This document shows positions 42,293 to 50,949 of a stretch of DNA of 64,000 bases, in pieces. Below the pieces are notes generated by a model. It was not told the DNA's origin and did not search any database. It saw only the letters and a list, made by a program, of their open reading frames with translations. Origin of the DNA: Mesorhizobium sp. ORS 3359 (GTDB taxonomy: Bacteria; Pseudomonadota; Alphaproteobacteria; Rhizobiales; Rhizobiaceae); NCBI GenBank assembly GCA_000824845.1, contig CCNC01000045.1, positions 124,001 to 188,000 on the forward strand, written 5' to 3'. The translations under genes and the position numbers were made by a program. How positions within the stretch are numbered: the stretch's first letter is position 1; every line of letters begins with the position of its first letter.

Positions 42293-43189
42293 TTAATAGG
42301 CCGCGGCCGAGCCGGGTATCGCCTGAAGGCGCTCGATGTCCTGACGGGGCGGGGCGCCGAACAGGCGCCGATATTCGCGGCTGAACTGGGACGGGCTGTC
42401 GTAGCCGACCGCGAAACCGGCCGTGCCGGCGTTGGCCCCGTCGGCCAGCATCAGCCTTCGCGCTTCCTGCAGGCGTAGCTGCTTTTGATATTCGAGCGGG
42501 GTCATGCGTGTGATCGCCTTGAAGTGGGCGTGAAGCGACGACGTGCTCATACCTGAGGCGGCGGCAATCTCGTCGATCCGCAACTGCGTGTGGAAGCCGT
42601 TGCGTATCGTGGCGATGGCGCGGCTCACCTGGTTCAGGTGGCTGTCGACGGTTCCCATTTGACGAAGCGTTGCGCCATGTGGACCGGTGAGCAGACGGTA
42701 GAGAATTTCGCGCTCCACGAGCGGGGCCAGGACATCGATGGTCTCGGGGCGATCGAGCAGCTTCACCAATCGGCATGCGGCATCGATCAGGTCAGGATCG
42801 CTTGGATAGACGGCAAGCACGGGCAAGTCCTTCTCGGAAGAAACCCGCTGCTCGGTCACAAGCAGGTCGGCAAGTGCCGGGGGGTCGAAGTCGATCTTGC
42901 AGCAAAGATATGGCGCGGCCGGACTGGCCTCGAGAACATGGCCGACCAGAGGCAGGTCGACCGAAACAAGAAGATAGCTCGATGCATCATAGACCACGCT
43001 CTGGCCGGCCAGCGAGACGCGCTTCGACCCTTGGGCGATTATGCAAAGCGAAGCTTCATAGACCGCCGGCACCGGCGCGCTGGGATGGTCGGCGCGAATG
43101 AGCGACAGCCGGGGCACAGCGGTTCCGGATATGCCGGAAACCGGTGCGAACCGCGAGATCAGCTGAGCCAGGTCGGCAATTTTGTTCAT
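42293..43189 (-). CDS. AraC-family transcriptional regulator
   Basis: 298 residues. AraC_N-type sensor in the first ~190 residues (ASLCIIAQGSKRVSLAGQ, YDASSYLLVSVDLPLVG), then two helix-turn-helix units (QLRIDEIAAASGMSTSSLHAHFKAIT and FAVGYDSPSQFSREYRRLFGAPP). The divergent SDR gene at 43338, 148 bp away, is the likely target; such AraC/SDR or AraC/reductase pairs are common. Confidence 0.88.
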   Translation of the reverse strand: MNKIADLAQLISRFAPVSGISGTAVPRLSLIRADHPSAPVPAVYEASLCIIAQGSKRVSLAGQSVVYDASSYLLVSVDLPLVGHVLEASPAAPYLCCKIDFDPPALADLLVTEQRVSSEKDLPVLAVYPSDPDLIDAACRLVKLLDRPETIDVLAPLVEREILYRLLTGPHGATLRQMGTVDSHLNQVSRAIATIRNGFHTQLRIDEIAAASGMSTSSLHAHFKAITRMTPLEYQKQLRLQEARRLMLADGANAGTAGFAVGYDSPSQFSREYRRLFGAPPRQDIERLQAIPGSAAAY

Positions 43190-43337
43190 GCCGCATAAAT
43201 CTGCATCGCGCGTAATGTTGCAAGGCTTGGTCGGCTATTTGGAGGATCGTGCAAACTCTTTGGACGATTGCGCTACCGCTCTCCGCCTTCGCGCCACCAT
43301 TTTTCGACCCGTCACCGCAAGCGAAAGGGAAACGATC

Positions 43338-44063
43338 ATGACGGGACTGAGAGACAAGGTTGTATTGATCACCGGCGCCTCGAGCGGCATCGGCGAAGCG
43401 ACGGTTCGCGAGCTCTCATCGGCGGGCGCCAGGCTGTTTATCGGCGCCCGACGCGGCGAGCGTCTGAAGGCGCTGGCCGAGGAAATCGGTGAACGCGTCG
43501 CCTGGCGCGAGCTCGACGTAACGAAGGCTGAGAGCTTCGATGCGTTCGCCGATGCCGCGCACGCCGAATTTGGACGGATCGATGTGCTGGTCAACAATGC
43601 CGGCGTTATGCCGCTGTCGCCGCTTGCCGCCCTGAAGCGCGATGAGTGGGCGCGCATGATCAACGTCAACATCTTCGGCGTGCTGAACGGGATCGCTTCG
43701 GTGCTGCCGCGCTTCGTCGCGCAGAAAAACGGGCACGTGGTCAACGTGGCGTCCGTCGGCGCGCATCTCGTGCTGCCCACTGCGGCGGTCTACTGCGGCA
43801 CCAAATATGCAGTATGGGCGATCACGGAAGGCTTGCGCCAGGAGCATGACGACATCCGCGCCACGATCATCTCGCCCGGCGTGACCGCGACCGAACTGGG
43901 CGACGACATCAGCGATCCCCAGGTGGCCGCGGCTTTGAAGGAGTGGCGGCAGAAATCGCTGACGCCGGACGCCATCGCCCGTGCGATCCGCTTCGCCCTC
44001 GAACAGCCCGACGGCGTCGACGTCAACGAAGTGATCGTGCGCCCGACGGCGGCGAATATGTAG
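43338..44063 (+). CDS. SDR-family oxidoreductase, AraC-linked
   Basis: 241 residues from ATG 43338, with GAAAGGGA upstream; an open frame runs further upstream but lies in the promoter region. TGASSGIGEA cofactor motif, NNAGVMPLSP, NVASVGAHLVLPTAAVYCGTKYAV with catalytic Y-x-x-x-K (YCGTK), and a C-terminal VIVRPTAANM tail as in clavaldehyde-dehydrogenase-like SDRs. Substrate unknown. Confidence 0.87.
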   Translation: MTGLRDKVVLITGASSGIGEATVRELSSAGARLFIGARRGERLKALAEEIGERVAWRELDVTKAESFDAFADAAHAEFGRIDVLVNNAGVMPLSPLAALKRDEWARMINVNIFGVLNGIASVLPRFVAQKNGHVVNVASVGAHLVLPTAAVYCGTKYAVWAITEGLRQEHDDIRATIISPGVTATELGDDISDPQVAAALKEWRQKSLTPDAIARAIRFALEQPDGVDVNEVIVRPTAANM

Positions 44064-44102
44064 ACATTCGTCTGCCAAGATGCCGATTGTCAGTGAATGA
44101 CG

Positions 44103-44131
44103 GGCAGGCCGGCGTTTCGCGCCGGCCTGCC
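44103..44131. terminator. Bidirectional stem-loop between SDR and Aas genes
   Basis: GGCAGGCCGGCG (44103-44114), loop TTTCG, CGCCGGCCTGCC (44120-44131): a perfect 12-bp stem 40 bp after the SDR stop and 12 bp before the end of the convergent gene. Confidence 0.7.
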
Positions 44132-44142
44132 TCGGTTATGGA

Positions 44143-47100
44143 TCACGCAGCCTTGATCTTCAGCTCCTCCTCGCCGCGCACCATCCGGGTCACGCCGGCG
44201 AAGTCGAGCTTGCCGGAACCGAGCACCGGCACTTTCGGCACGACCCGCACTTCGGCCGGCACCATCAGGTCCATGGCGCCATTCGCCTTGGCGAAGGCGA
44301 GGAAGTCCGCGCGGGTCGCGCTGGGCGCTTCCGTGATGAGGATAAGCTTCTCGCCCTTGCGCGCGTCCGGCACTGTGGCGACGGCCGACAGCGAACCTTT
44401 CCACAGTTCGCCGGCCAGCGCTTCGACCGCGGCGAGCGAGATCATCTCGCCGCCGATCTTGGCGAAGCGCTTGGCGCGGCCGCGAATCGAGATGAAGCCG
44501 GCATCATCGACGGTGACGACATCGCCGGTGTCGTGCCAGCCGTCTTTCAGTGGCTCGATCACGCCGGGGTTCTCGACCCGCAGATAGCCCGACATGACGT
44601 TCGGGCCGCGCACGAACAGTCGCCCGCCTTCGTCGACGCCAGGCACCGGGTCCAGACGATACTCCATGCCGGGCATGATTTTGCCGACGCTGCCCGACTT
44701 GTTGTACATCGGCGTGTTGATGGCGATCACCGGGGCTGCTTCCGTCACGCCGTAGCCCTCGAGGATGCGCAGGCCGAATTTCTCCATATAGGTCGTGCGC
44801 GTCGCCGCCTTAACCGGCTCGGCGCCGGCGAAGCAATAGCGCACCGAGCGGAAGTCGTAGGGATGCGCGGTGCGCGCATAGCCGGCGAGGAACGTATCGG
44901 TGCCGAAGATGATCGTCGCGTTCGACCCGTAGATCAGTTCCGGCACGATGCGGTAGTGCAGCGGCGAGGGGTAGAAATAGACCGGCACGCCCGAGATCAG
45001 CGGCAGCACCGTCCCCGCCGTCATGCCGAACGAATGGAAGATCGGCAGCACGTTGAACACCTTGTCGCCCGAGTGGAAGTCGATGCGCGACGCCGCCTGG
45101 GCGGCGTTGGCCAGGATGTTGCGGTGGGTGAGCACCACGCCCTTGGGCGTGCCTTCCGAGCCGGAGGTGAACAGGATCGCTGCAGGATCGTCCGCCTTGC
45201 GCGCCACCCGCGGCGTTGTCTTGCGCAAGAGGCCGAGCAGCTTGTCCTTGAGGGCGATCGTGGCGCGCAGGTCGTCGAGCCAGACGATGTCGACCGAGCG
45301 GCCGATCTCTTCCACCACCGGCCCGAGCTTGGCCTGTTCGACGAAGGCGCGGGAGGTGAGCACCGTCTTCACCTCGGCGGCCTTGCAGGCCGACAGGATG
45401 TTGGCTGCACCCGCGGTGAAGTTGATCATCGCCGGCACCTTGCCAGCCGACATGACCCCGAGCAGCGTCGCGCAGGAGCCGTTGGCGTTGGGCAGCATGA
45501 TGCCCAGCGTCTCTTGTCCCGCATAGAGATGCTCGAACTTCTCGCCGAGCACTGCGGCGGCGGTGAGCAGCTTGCCGAAGCTCAGCGAACCGGTGACCGG
45601 ATCTTGCACGGCGAGTTCCTTCATGCCGCGCTCATGGGCCGTCTCGATGATCTTCTGAAGCACCGTCTTGTCGATATCCTGGGTGCGGAAGACGAGGTCC
45701 GACATCACCTGGTAGAGCGCGGAGCCCGCCGCGGCCCGGCGCTGGCGCCCCTTCAACTCCTGGGGGACTTCGAGCTTCACCGGCTCCAGGATGGTCACCT
45801 TGACCTTCGGGAACAGGCGATGGCGCACATGCTGGGAGGAGAGCCGCGAGAAGTAGCTCTTCTCCAGCCCTTCGATGCGCACCGGCACCACCATCGAGCC
45901 GGTCTTGTCGGCGACCATGGCCGCGCCGTCATAGACCTTCATCAGGCCGCCCGTGACGGTGATGCGGCCCTCCGGGAAGATGACCAGCGGATCGCCGCCC
46001 TGCACGATCTTGATCAGCGTGCGGGTCGACATCGGCTTCGCCGGATTGAGCGGCAGCGCGCGGGCGAGCTTCATGAAGGGCTTCATCCACCAGGCCTGGG
46101 CGATCGTGTAGTCGATGGCGAAGACCGGCTCCTCGTCGGTCAGCGTCAGCGCCAGCGGACCGTCGAGGAAGCTGACATGGTTGAGCGCCAGGATCGGCGC
46201 CTTGCCGGCCGCCTTGAGATTGTCGAGCCCCTCGACCTCCAGCCGCAGGAAGGCGCGGAACAGGATCGAGACGAAGTCGCGGAACGGATTGGTCGGCAGG
46301 AATTTCAGCATCAGCCAGGCGGCAATCGCGTTGGCGACGACGAGGCCGAACAGGATGCCCGCGATGGAGACGCCGGCAGCCTGGATGGCGGCGACAAGGA
46401 TGCCGCCGACCGTCATGAAGCCGGCATTGACGATGCTGACCGCGGCGACGACCCGGGCGCGGCGCGCCTCCGGCGACCAGGCCTGCACGGCGGCGAAGGT
46501 CGGCACCACCAGGAATGCGGCGGCAATGGCCATGCCGGCGAGGTCGATGGCCAGACGGATGGTGTTCGGGCCGGCGAAGAAGGCCGACAGGCTGGCGGCT
46601 GTCGGCGAAGGCTGCATGCTGCCGATGGTCCAGGCAAGATGCAGGCCGAACAGCGCCATCAGCGCGGTGCCGACCGGCGCGGGCAAAAGCACCATGCGGC
46701 CCTGCGACATCCAGGCGGCGATGGCCGAGCCGACGGCGATCGAGACGGCGAACACCGCGAGATAGGCGGTGACGGCGATCTCGTTGCCGCCGAGCGAATC
46801 CTTGATCATCGCCGGCAGGATCGAAAGCACGATGGCCCCGACCAGCCAGAACCAGGAGGTCATCAGGCCGGCGCGCCAGATGCGCGTATCGGTGCGCAGG
46901 TCGGCGACCTGCCGCCAGGTCGAGCGCAAGATGTTCCAGTCGATGGTGAGGTTAGGAGCAGCCGAACCGGTGGACGGGATATAGCGGCTGATCAGCCAGC
47001 AGCCGACGGCGAGCGCCATCATGATCGGTCCGAACACCGCGACGCCGATGCCGTCTGCGGAAACGACGCCGCCGGCAATCGTGCCGCCTAGGATCGCGGC

Positions 47101-47547
47101 GAAGGTAGCCGACTCGATCCAGGCATTGGCCTTGGGCAGTTCCTTGCGCTCGAGATGATCCGGCAGGATGCCATATTTGATCGGCCCGAACAGCGCCGAG
47201 ATGATGCCGAACATCAAGAGCGCCGTCATCAGCACCGGGATCGAGGACAGCGCGATGCCGATGACGGCGACGGCGGCCGCGGCGATCTCGGTGAATTTCA
47301 GGCGCCGCGCGATGAGCGCCTTGTCGAAGCGGTCGGCGATCTCGCCGCCAAGCGCCGAAAGCAACAGGAAGGGGGCCATGAAGACAGCGCCGGCCAGCGT
47401 CACCAGCGACGCGGCCTGGTCCTTCGCCAGCGTGAAGAGAATGAGGAACACCAGTGTGTTCTTCAGGAAATTGTCGTTGAAGGCCGAGAGGAATTGCGTC
47501 CAGAAGAGAGGCGCGAAGCGCCGCGACATCATCAGATGGGTGTTCAT
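44143..47547 (-). CDS. aas: LplT-PlsC-Aas fusion: acyl-ACP synthetase / lysophospholipid acyltransferase
   Basis: 1134 residues from ATG 47547 (upstream in-frame ATG at 47559 also possible). Three parts: residues ~1-415 an MFS lysophospholipid-flippase-like domain (FWTQFLSAFNDNFLKN); ~430-620 a PlsC acyltransferase with H-x4-D (NHVSFLDGPLA, ~455) and FPEGRITVTGG (~520); ~640-1134 an AMP-forming ligase with LFTSGSEGTPKGVVLTHRN (~790), YGVTEAAP and DTGDVVTVDD. It re-acylates lysophospholipids at the inner membrane after flipping them in. The three-in-one form is known in several proteobacteria. Confidence 0.9.
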   Translation of the reverse strand: MNTHLMMSRRFAPLFWTQFLSAFNDNFLKNTLVFLILFTLAKDQAASLVTLAGAVFMAPFLLLSALGGEIADRFDKALIARRLKFTEIAAAAVAVIGIALSSIPVLMTALLMFGIISALFGPIKYGILPDHLERKELPKANAWIESATFAAILGGTIAGGVVSADGIGVAVFGPIMMALAVGCWLISRYIPSTGSAAPNLTIDWNILRSTWRQVADLRTDTRIWRAGLMTSWFWLVGAIVLSILPAMIKDSLGGNEIAVTAYLAVFAVSIAVGSAIAAWMSQGRMVLLPAPVGTALMALFGLHLAWTIGSMQPSPTAASLSAFFAGPNTIRLAIDLAGMAIAAAFLVVPTFAAVQAWSPEARRARVVAAVSIVNAGFMTVGGILVAAIQAAGVSIAGILFGLVVANAIAAWLMLKFLPTNPFRDFVSILFRAFLRLEVEGLDNLKAAGKAPILALNHVSFLDGPLALTLTDEEPVFAIDYTIAQAWWMKPFMKLARALPLNPAKPMSTRTLIKIVQGGDPLVIFPEGRITVTGGLMKVYDGAAMVADKTGSMVVPVRIEGLEKSYFSRLSSQHVRHRLFPKVKVTILEPVKLEVPQELKGRQRRAAAGSALYQVMSDLVFRTQDIDKTVLQKIIETAHERGMKELAVQDPVTGSLSFGKLLTAAAVLGEKFEHLYAGQETLGIMLPNANGSCATLLGVMSAGKVPAMINFTAGAANILSACKAAEVKTVLTSRAFVEQAKLGPVVEEIGRSVDIVWLDDLRATIALKDKLLGLLRKTTPRVARKADDPAAILFTSGSEGTPKGVVLTHRNILANAAQAASRIDFHSGDKVFNVLPIFHSFGMTAGTVLPLISGVPVYFYPSPLHYRIVPELIYGSNATIIFGTDTFLAGYARTAHPYDFRSVRYCFAGAEPVKAATRTTYMEKFGLRILEGYGVTEAAPVIAINTPMYNKSGSVGKIMPGMEYRLDPVPGVDEGGRLFVRGPNVMSGYLRVENPGVIEPLKDGWHDTGDVVTVDDAGFISIRGRAKRFAKIGGEMISLAAVEALAGELWKGSLSAVATVPDARKGEKLILITEAPSATRADFLAFAKANGAMDLMVPAEVRVVPKVPVLGSGKLDFAGVTRMVRGEEELKIKAA

Positions 47548-47837
47548 GGCAATTTCCATTGGGCAAGTCCGGCTGGCAATCCGTTTGGACTGAGCGGACA
47601 CTTGCGCGGTTTGAGCCTTGTTTACCGGGAACCGGTTAAACTTCGTTACTGCGATTTATTCCAATCCATTTGTTTCTTGTTCTGGGTGCATGGAATCCAT
47701 CGTCCATGATCCGTCTCCAGGCCTTCCAGGCACTCGACTGCTTGCGGGCTTGGTTGTCGGCGAGCATCGATATGATCCTTTCGTTTCAGCATTAGGCCGG
47801 ATCGGAGACAGCCTGTTTCAGGCCGGATACAATCCAA
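47548..47837. other. Upstream region of the Aas gene
   Basis: 290 bp without a convincing gene. The minus strand has a 43-codon frame, start 47767 and stop 47636, with an AAAGGA site 9 bases before its ATG (protein begins MLADNQARKQSS). I cannot tell whether it is translated. The operators at 47838-47907 lie upstream of it in that direction. Confidence 0.35.
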
Positions 47838-47907
47838 TGAACATCGTTCATATTTGCAGCATAGCACATCGTGAACGACGTTCAAGAGGAAAAATGAACA
47901 GCGTTCA
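47838..47907. promoter_or_regulatory. Three copies of TGAAC-N3-GTTCA palindrome
   Basis: TGAACATCGTTCA (47838-47850), TGAACGACGTTCA (47872-47884) and TGAACAGCGTTCA (47895-47907). Arms are identical in all three and only the 3-base centre varies; start-to-start distances are 34 and 23 bp. This is how clustered TetR-type operators look. No TetR gene is nearby. They lie between the Aas gene (start 47547, minus) and the SWIM operon (48088, plus), so either or both may be controlled. Confidence 0.7.
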
Positions 47908-47931
47908 CAATTAGAATTGGTGAATGAGATC

Positions 47932-48075
47932 ATGTTGGATGCGAGCTTCGCGCGACCCGGCGTTCAGGAGAACAACGGAACGTTAGACAAGCTCTCGATT
48001 TTGCGGCGACTGGAGCTACACCAGCCGGCCGCAAACGGCTATCAATCGTCGCGAAGTCATGCTTCGGGGTGGTGA
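47932..48075 (+). CDS. Possible 47-residue leader ORF before the SWIM gene
   Basis: ATG 47932 with a weak GGTGA site; the frame (start MLDASFARPGVQENNG, end SSRSHASGW) stops at 48073-48075, and that stop lies inside the ribosome-site region of the TTG-started SWIM gene 13 bp later. It lies just downstream of the three palindromes. It could be a translationally coupled leader or simply chance; I do not recognise it. Confidence 0.25.
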   Translation: MLDASFARPGVQENNGTLDKLSILRRLELHQPAANGYQSSRSHASGW

Positions 48076-48087
48076 GAGGCGCGCGGC

Positions 48088-49488
48088 TTGCAGCTGGATT
48101 TGAAAACAATTGAGGCTTTCGCCCCCGATCAGGCCTCGCTTGGCGCAGCCGCCAAGCTGACCAAGCGGTCGAACTGGCCCAGGCTTGAAGCGCATGAACA
48201 GCTGCCGCTGATCTGGGGCGAATGCCAGGGCTCGGGCTCCAATCCCTACCGGGTCGCGTTCGACACCTCCGACCACGGCTATAAATGCACCTGCCCGTCG
48301 CGGAAATTCCCCTGCAAGCACATTCTGGCGCTGGCCTGGATCGGCGCCACGGCGTCCGACAGTTTCACCCGCGTCGACCAGACGCCCGATTGGGTGAACG
48401 ACTGGCTCGGCAGGCGCCGCAAGCCTGGGCAGCCGCCGGCCGCGGCGCCAGCGCGCGCGGAAGGCAAAAGCATAGACGAAGCATCGCGGCAGGAAGAGGC
48501 ACCTCCTGTTGAGAGCGTTGCTGCCGCCGAACGCCGCGAGGCGGCGCAGCGTAAACGGGCGGAGGACACGCGCAGCGCGGTTTCGGCCGCGCTCGACGAG
48601 CTCGACCAGTGGATCGCCGACCAGTTGCGGCTCGGCCTGGCCGGCTTTGTCGATGCCTCGAGCGAGCGCTGCCGCCGCATCGCCGCACGGCTGGTCGACC
48701 TGAAGGCGACGGCGCTCGCCGGGCGCATCGACGAATTGCCCGCGAAGCTGATGGCGCTGCGCGGCGAGGAGCGGCCGGACGCCGCGATCCGCGAGTTGGG
48801 CAAGCTGGTGCTGCTTGCCAAGGCCTGGCGCGCGGCACCCGATGATGCCGAGCTGAAACGCCTGGTGTCGGCATCGGAGACGCGCGACCAGATCCTCGCC
48901 AATCCCGACGCCGTTCAGGTCGAGAGCGACTGGGAGGTGCTTGGCGAGAAGATCGAGACCCGCCGCGACGGCCTCGTCAGCCACGCGACCTGGCTGCTCG
49001 ACCTGAAAAGCACAACGCCGCGATTTGCCGTGCTGCTCGATTTCTTCCCGGCTTCCGCCGGACGCCGCTCCGGCGCCTTCGCGGCGGGCGACCGCTTCAG
49101 AGCGAGGCTGGTGTTCTATCCGTCGCGCAATCCGCTGCGGGCGCTGGTCGCCGAACGGCTGGGCGACGTGGCGCCCGGCGCGTGGCCGACATTCGTCCCG
49201 GATGCAGCCGGCGATCCCCTGGCCGCCTACGCCGCCTTCCAGGACTGCGCCCCATGGCTGTCGGACTGCCCCATCATCCTGCCGGCCGGCGCGATCGCGT
49301 TGGACGAAAAGGACGGCGCCTGGTGGCAGGTGGCAAACGATCCGCACGGCATCGCCTTGCCTGTCGCCGGCTCCGTCCACCAGACCTTGCTCGGCATCGA
49401 TCTCGCGGCGACGGCGGCGCTCTGGAACGGCGCCAGGCTCGAGCTGCTGGCCTCGCAAAGCAGCATCGGGAGGCTCGATCTGTCATGA
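48088..49488 (+). CDS. SWIM zinc-finger protein (YehQ-like), first gene of the MoxR/VWA operon
   Basis: 466 residues from TTG 48088, preceded by GTGAGAGG. The SWIM motif C-x-C...C-x-H is present at residues 67-78 (CTCPSRKFPCKH). It is a zinc-binding module used for DNA or protein contacts. A basic, Ala-rich linker follows (~115-175) and then a helical region. Overlaps the next gene by 4 bp. In E. coli the analogous genes are yehL, yehM, yehP and yehQ, where YehQ is the SWIM protein. Biochemical role unknown. Confidence 0.85.
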   Translation: MQLDLKTIEAFAPDQASLGAAAKLTKRSNWPRLEAHEQLPLIWGECQGSGSNPYRVAFDTSDHGYKCTCPSRKFPCKHILALAWIGATASDSFTRVDQTPDWVNDWLGRRRKPGQPPAAAPARAEGKSIDEASRQEEAPPVESVAAAERREAAQRKRAEDTRSAVSAALDELDQWIADQLRLGLAGFVDASSERCRRIAARLVDLKATALAGRIDELPAKLMALRGEERPDAAIRELGKLVLLAKAWRAAPDDAELKRLVSASETRDQILANPDAVQVESDWEVLGEKIETRRDGLVSHATWLLDLKSTTPRFAVLLDFFPASAGRRSGAFAAGDRFRARLVFYPSRNPLRALVAERLGDVAPGAWPTFVPDAAGDPLAAYAAFQDCAPWLSDCPIILPAGAIALDEKDGAWWQVANDPHGIALPVAGSVHQTLLGIDLAATAALWNGARLELLASQSSIGRLDLS

Positions 49489-50930
49489 ATGAGCTCGACC
49501 AAGCAGGGCTGGCGCGGCTGCGCGACGGCTGGATTTCCGGCGGAGCCGCTTACGAGCTTGCGCCCGCCGAATGGAAGGAGGTCGCCGCGGCTTCGAGCGC
49601 CGACGAGCAGGAGCGGCGGCTCTTGGCCATCGCCGCGCAGGCGCTGGATGTCGCGCTTCGCCCCGCGGCGCCGAAGAGCTTGAAGCGGCGCCTGCCGCTG
49701 CCGGTGTTGGCCTTGCCGATGCTTCCCGAACGGCTGCGACCGTTGTTGCGTGCCGCGCTTAAATATGCGGCTGATGCGCGGCTCAAGACCCGCGTGGCCG
49801 CGCTTGTCGCCAGCCGAGGCTTCGTGCTGCATCCGATGGACTGGATGCCCGCTGCGACGGATCAGGAAAGCCCGGATATCTACGCCCCCTGGGTCGACTG
49901 GCAGGCAGGCGCGGACAGCGAGAAAAAATCCCGCAACGAGTCTCTGACGGCGGAAACCTGGGATGATTTCTATCCCGCCGCGCGTCGTAGCGCGCTGGTC
50001 GATTTGCGGCGCTCCGCACCCGCATTGGCGCGGACCCTTATCGAGACAAAAGGGGCAAGCGAGCCCGCCGAGGTCAGGCTTGCACTCATCGAACTCATGC
50101 GTTTCGGCCTTGGTGCCGATGATGTGCCATTTCTGAAGAGCCTGTCCGCCGATCGCTCGGGCAAGGTGCGCGAAATGGCGGGCCGGCTGCTGGCACGGTT
50201 AGGGGAACGTGGAAATCCGGCTGGCGGCGGGTCGGAAGATCCGATAGCCGAGCTCGCCGCTTTCATCGAGGAAGGCAAATCCGGTTTCATCCGCCGCCGC
50301 ACTACCTATGCGCCGATAAAACCCAAGTCACAGGCGCAACAAGCACGTCGCGCCGATTTGTTCGCCACCTGTTATTTCGGCGATCTCGTCGCCCGCTTCG
50401 GCAGAACAGAGCCCGATTTCATTGGCGCTTGGCAGTTCGGCGTCGATGACGGTGCCGATCTCTTTTTGGTTCGAATGGTCTCGGTGTCCGGTGGCGATGC
50501 GGCAGTGGCCAGTTTGGCGGATCTGCTTGTCGCCGCTGGCGGCAGGCTGGCGCTTCTCGCCCTCCAGCTCATGCTGCGTTTGGACAGCGGCAGGAAGCGA
50601 GCTCTGATCAGGCAGATCCTGAATGATGCGCAAAACCTGGCCGCTCTCAATATGGTCGAAGGCGCGGAAGCAGGATGGCTCGAATGGAGCGACCTCGCAA
50701 AAGGCAAGGCTATTTCGGCGCTGCGGTCCGCCATCTCGGGCGACAACGACGTTACGAAACGAAACGCCGAGCAACATCTCGAAGCCCTGGGCTTTTTGGC
50801 CAATCCAATGACGGCGGAAAAATTGATCGGCGAGGTCGTTGCCGCCGGCCTGCCGCCCGCATCCCCATCGCTTAGCCTGCTGCGGCTCAACGCAGCGCTG
50901 ACCGAAAACCCGTCTCAATCCGACAGATGA
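49485..50930 (+). CDS. DUF5691-like helical-repeat protein of the MoxR/VWA operon
   Basis: 481 residues from ATG 49485. Mostly alpha-helical, with HEAT-like pieces (RLALIELMRFGLGADDVPFLKSLSADRSGKVREMAGRLLARLG). The LHPMDWMP and WDDFYPAARR segments match what I recall of DUF5691 proteins that follow SWIM genes. No enzyme motif seen. It is 19 bp before the MoxR gene. Probably a scaffold or adaptor for the AAA+/VWA machine. Confidence 0.7.
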   Translation: MNELDQAGLARLRDGWISGGAAYELAPAEWKEVAAASSADEQERRLLAIAAQALDVALRPAAPKSLKRRLPLPVLALPMLPERLRPLLRAALKYAADARLKTRVAALVASRGFVLHPMDWMPAATDQESPDIYAPWVDWQAGADSEKKSRNESLTAETWDDFYPAARRSALVDLRRSAPALARTLIETKGASEPAEVRLALIELMRFGLGADDVPFLKSLSADRSGKVREMAGRLLARLGERGNPAGGGSEDPIAELAAFIEEGKSGFIRRRTTYAPIKPKSQAQQARRADLFATCYFGDLVARFGRTEPDFIGAWQFGVDDGADLFLVRMVSVSGGDAAVASLADLLVAAGGRLALLALQLMLRLDSGRKRALIRQILNDAQNLAALNMVEGAEAGWLEWSDLAKGKAISALRSAISGDNDVTKRNAEQHLEALGFLANPMTAEKLIGEVVAAGLPPASPSLSLLRLNAALTENPSQSDR

Positions 50931-50949
50931 TCAACCCGGAGAAGATCGC

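Noticed and set aside
44533..47091. 852-codon plus-strand open frame
   Set aside because: Antisense shadow of the Aas fusion gene: Arg/Ala/His-rich low-complexity protein and no domain.
47618..47933. 98- and 95-codon overlapping frames upstream of the SWIM operon
   Set aside because: They overlap the three operators, lack good ribosome sites and have no recognisable composition or domain.
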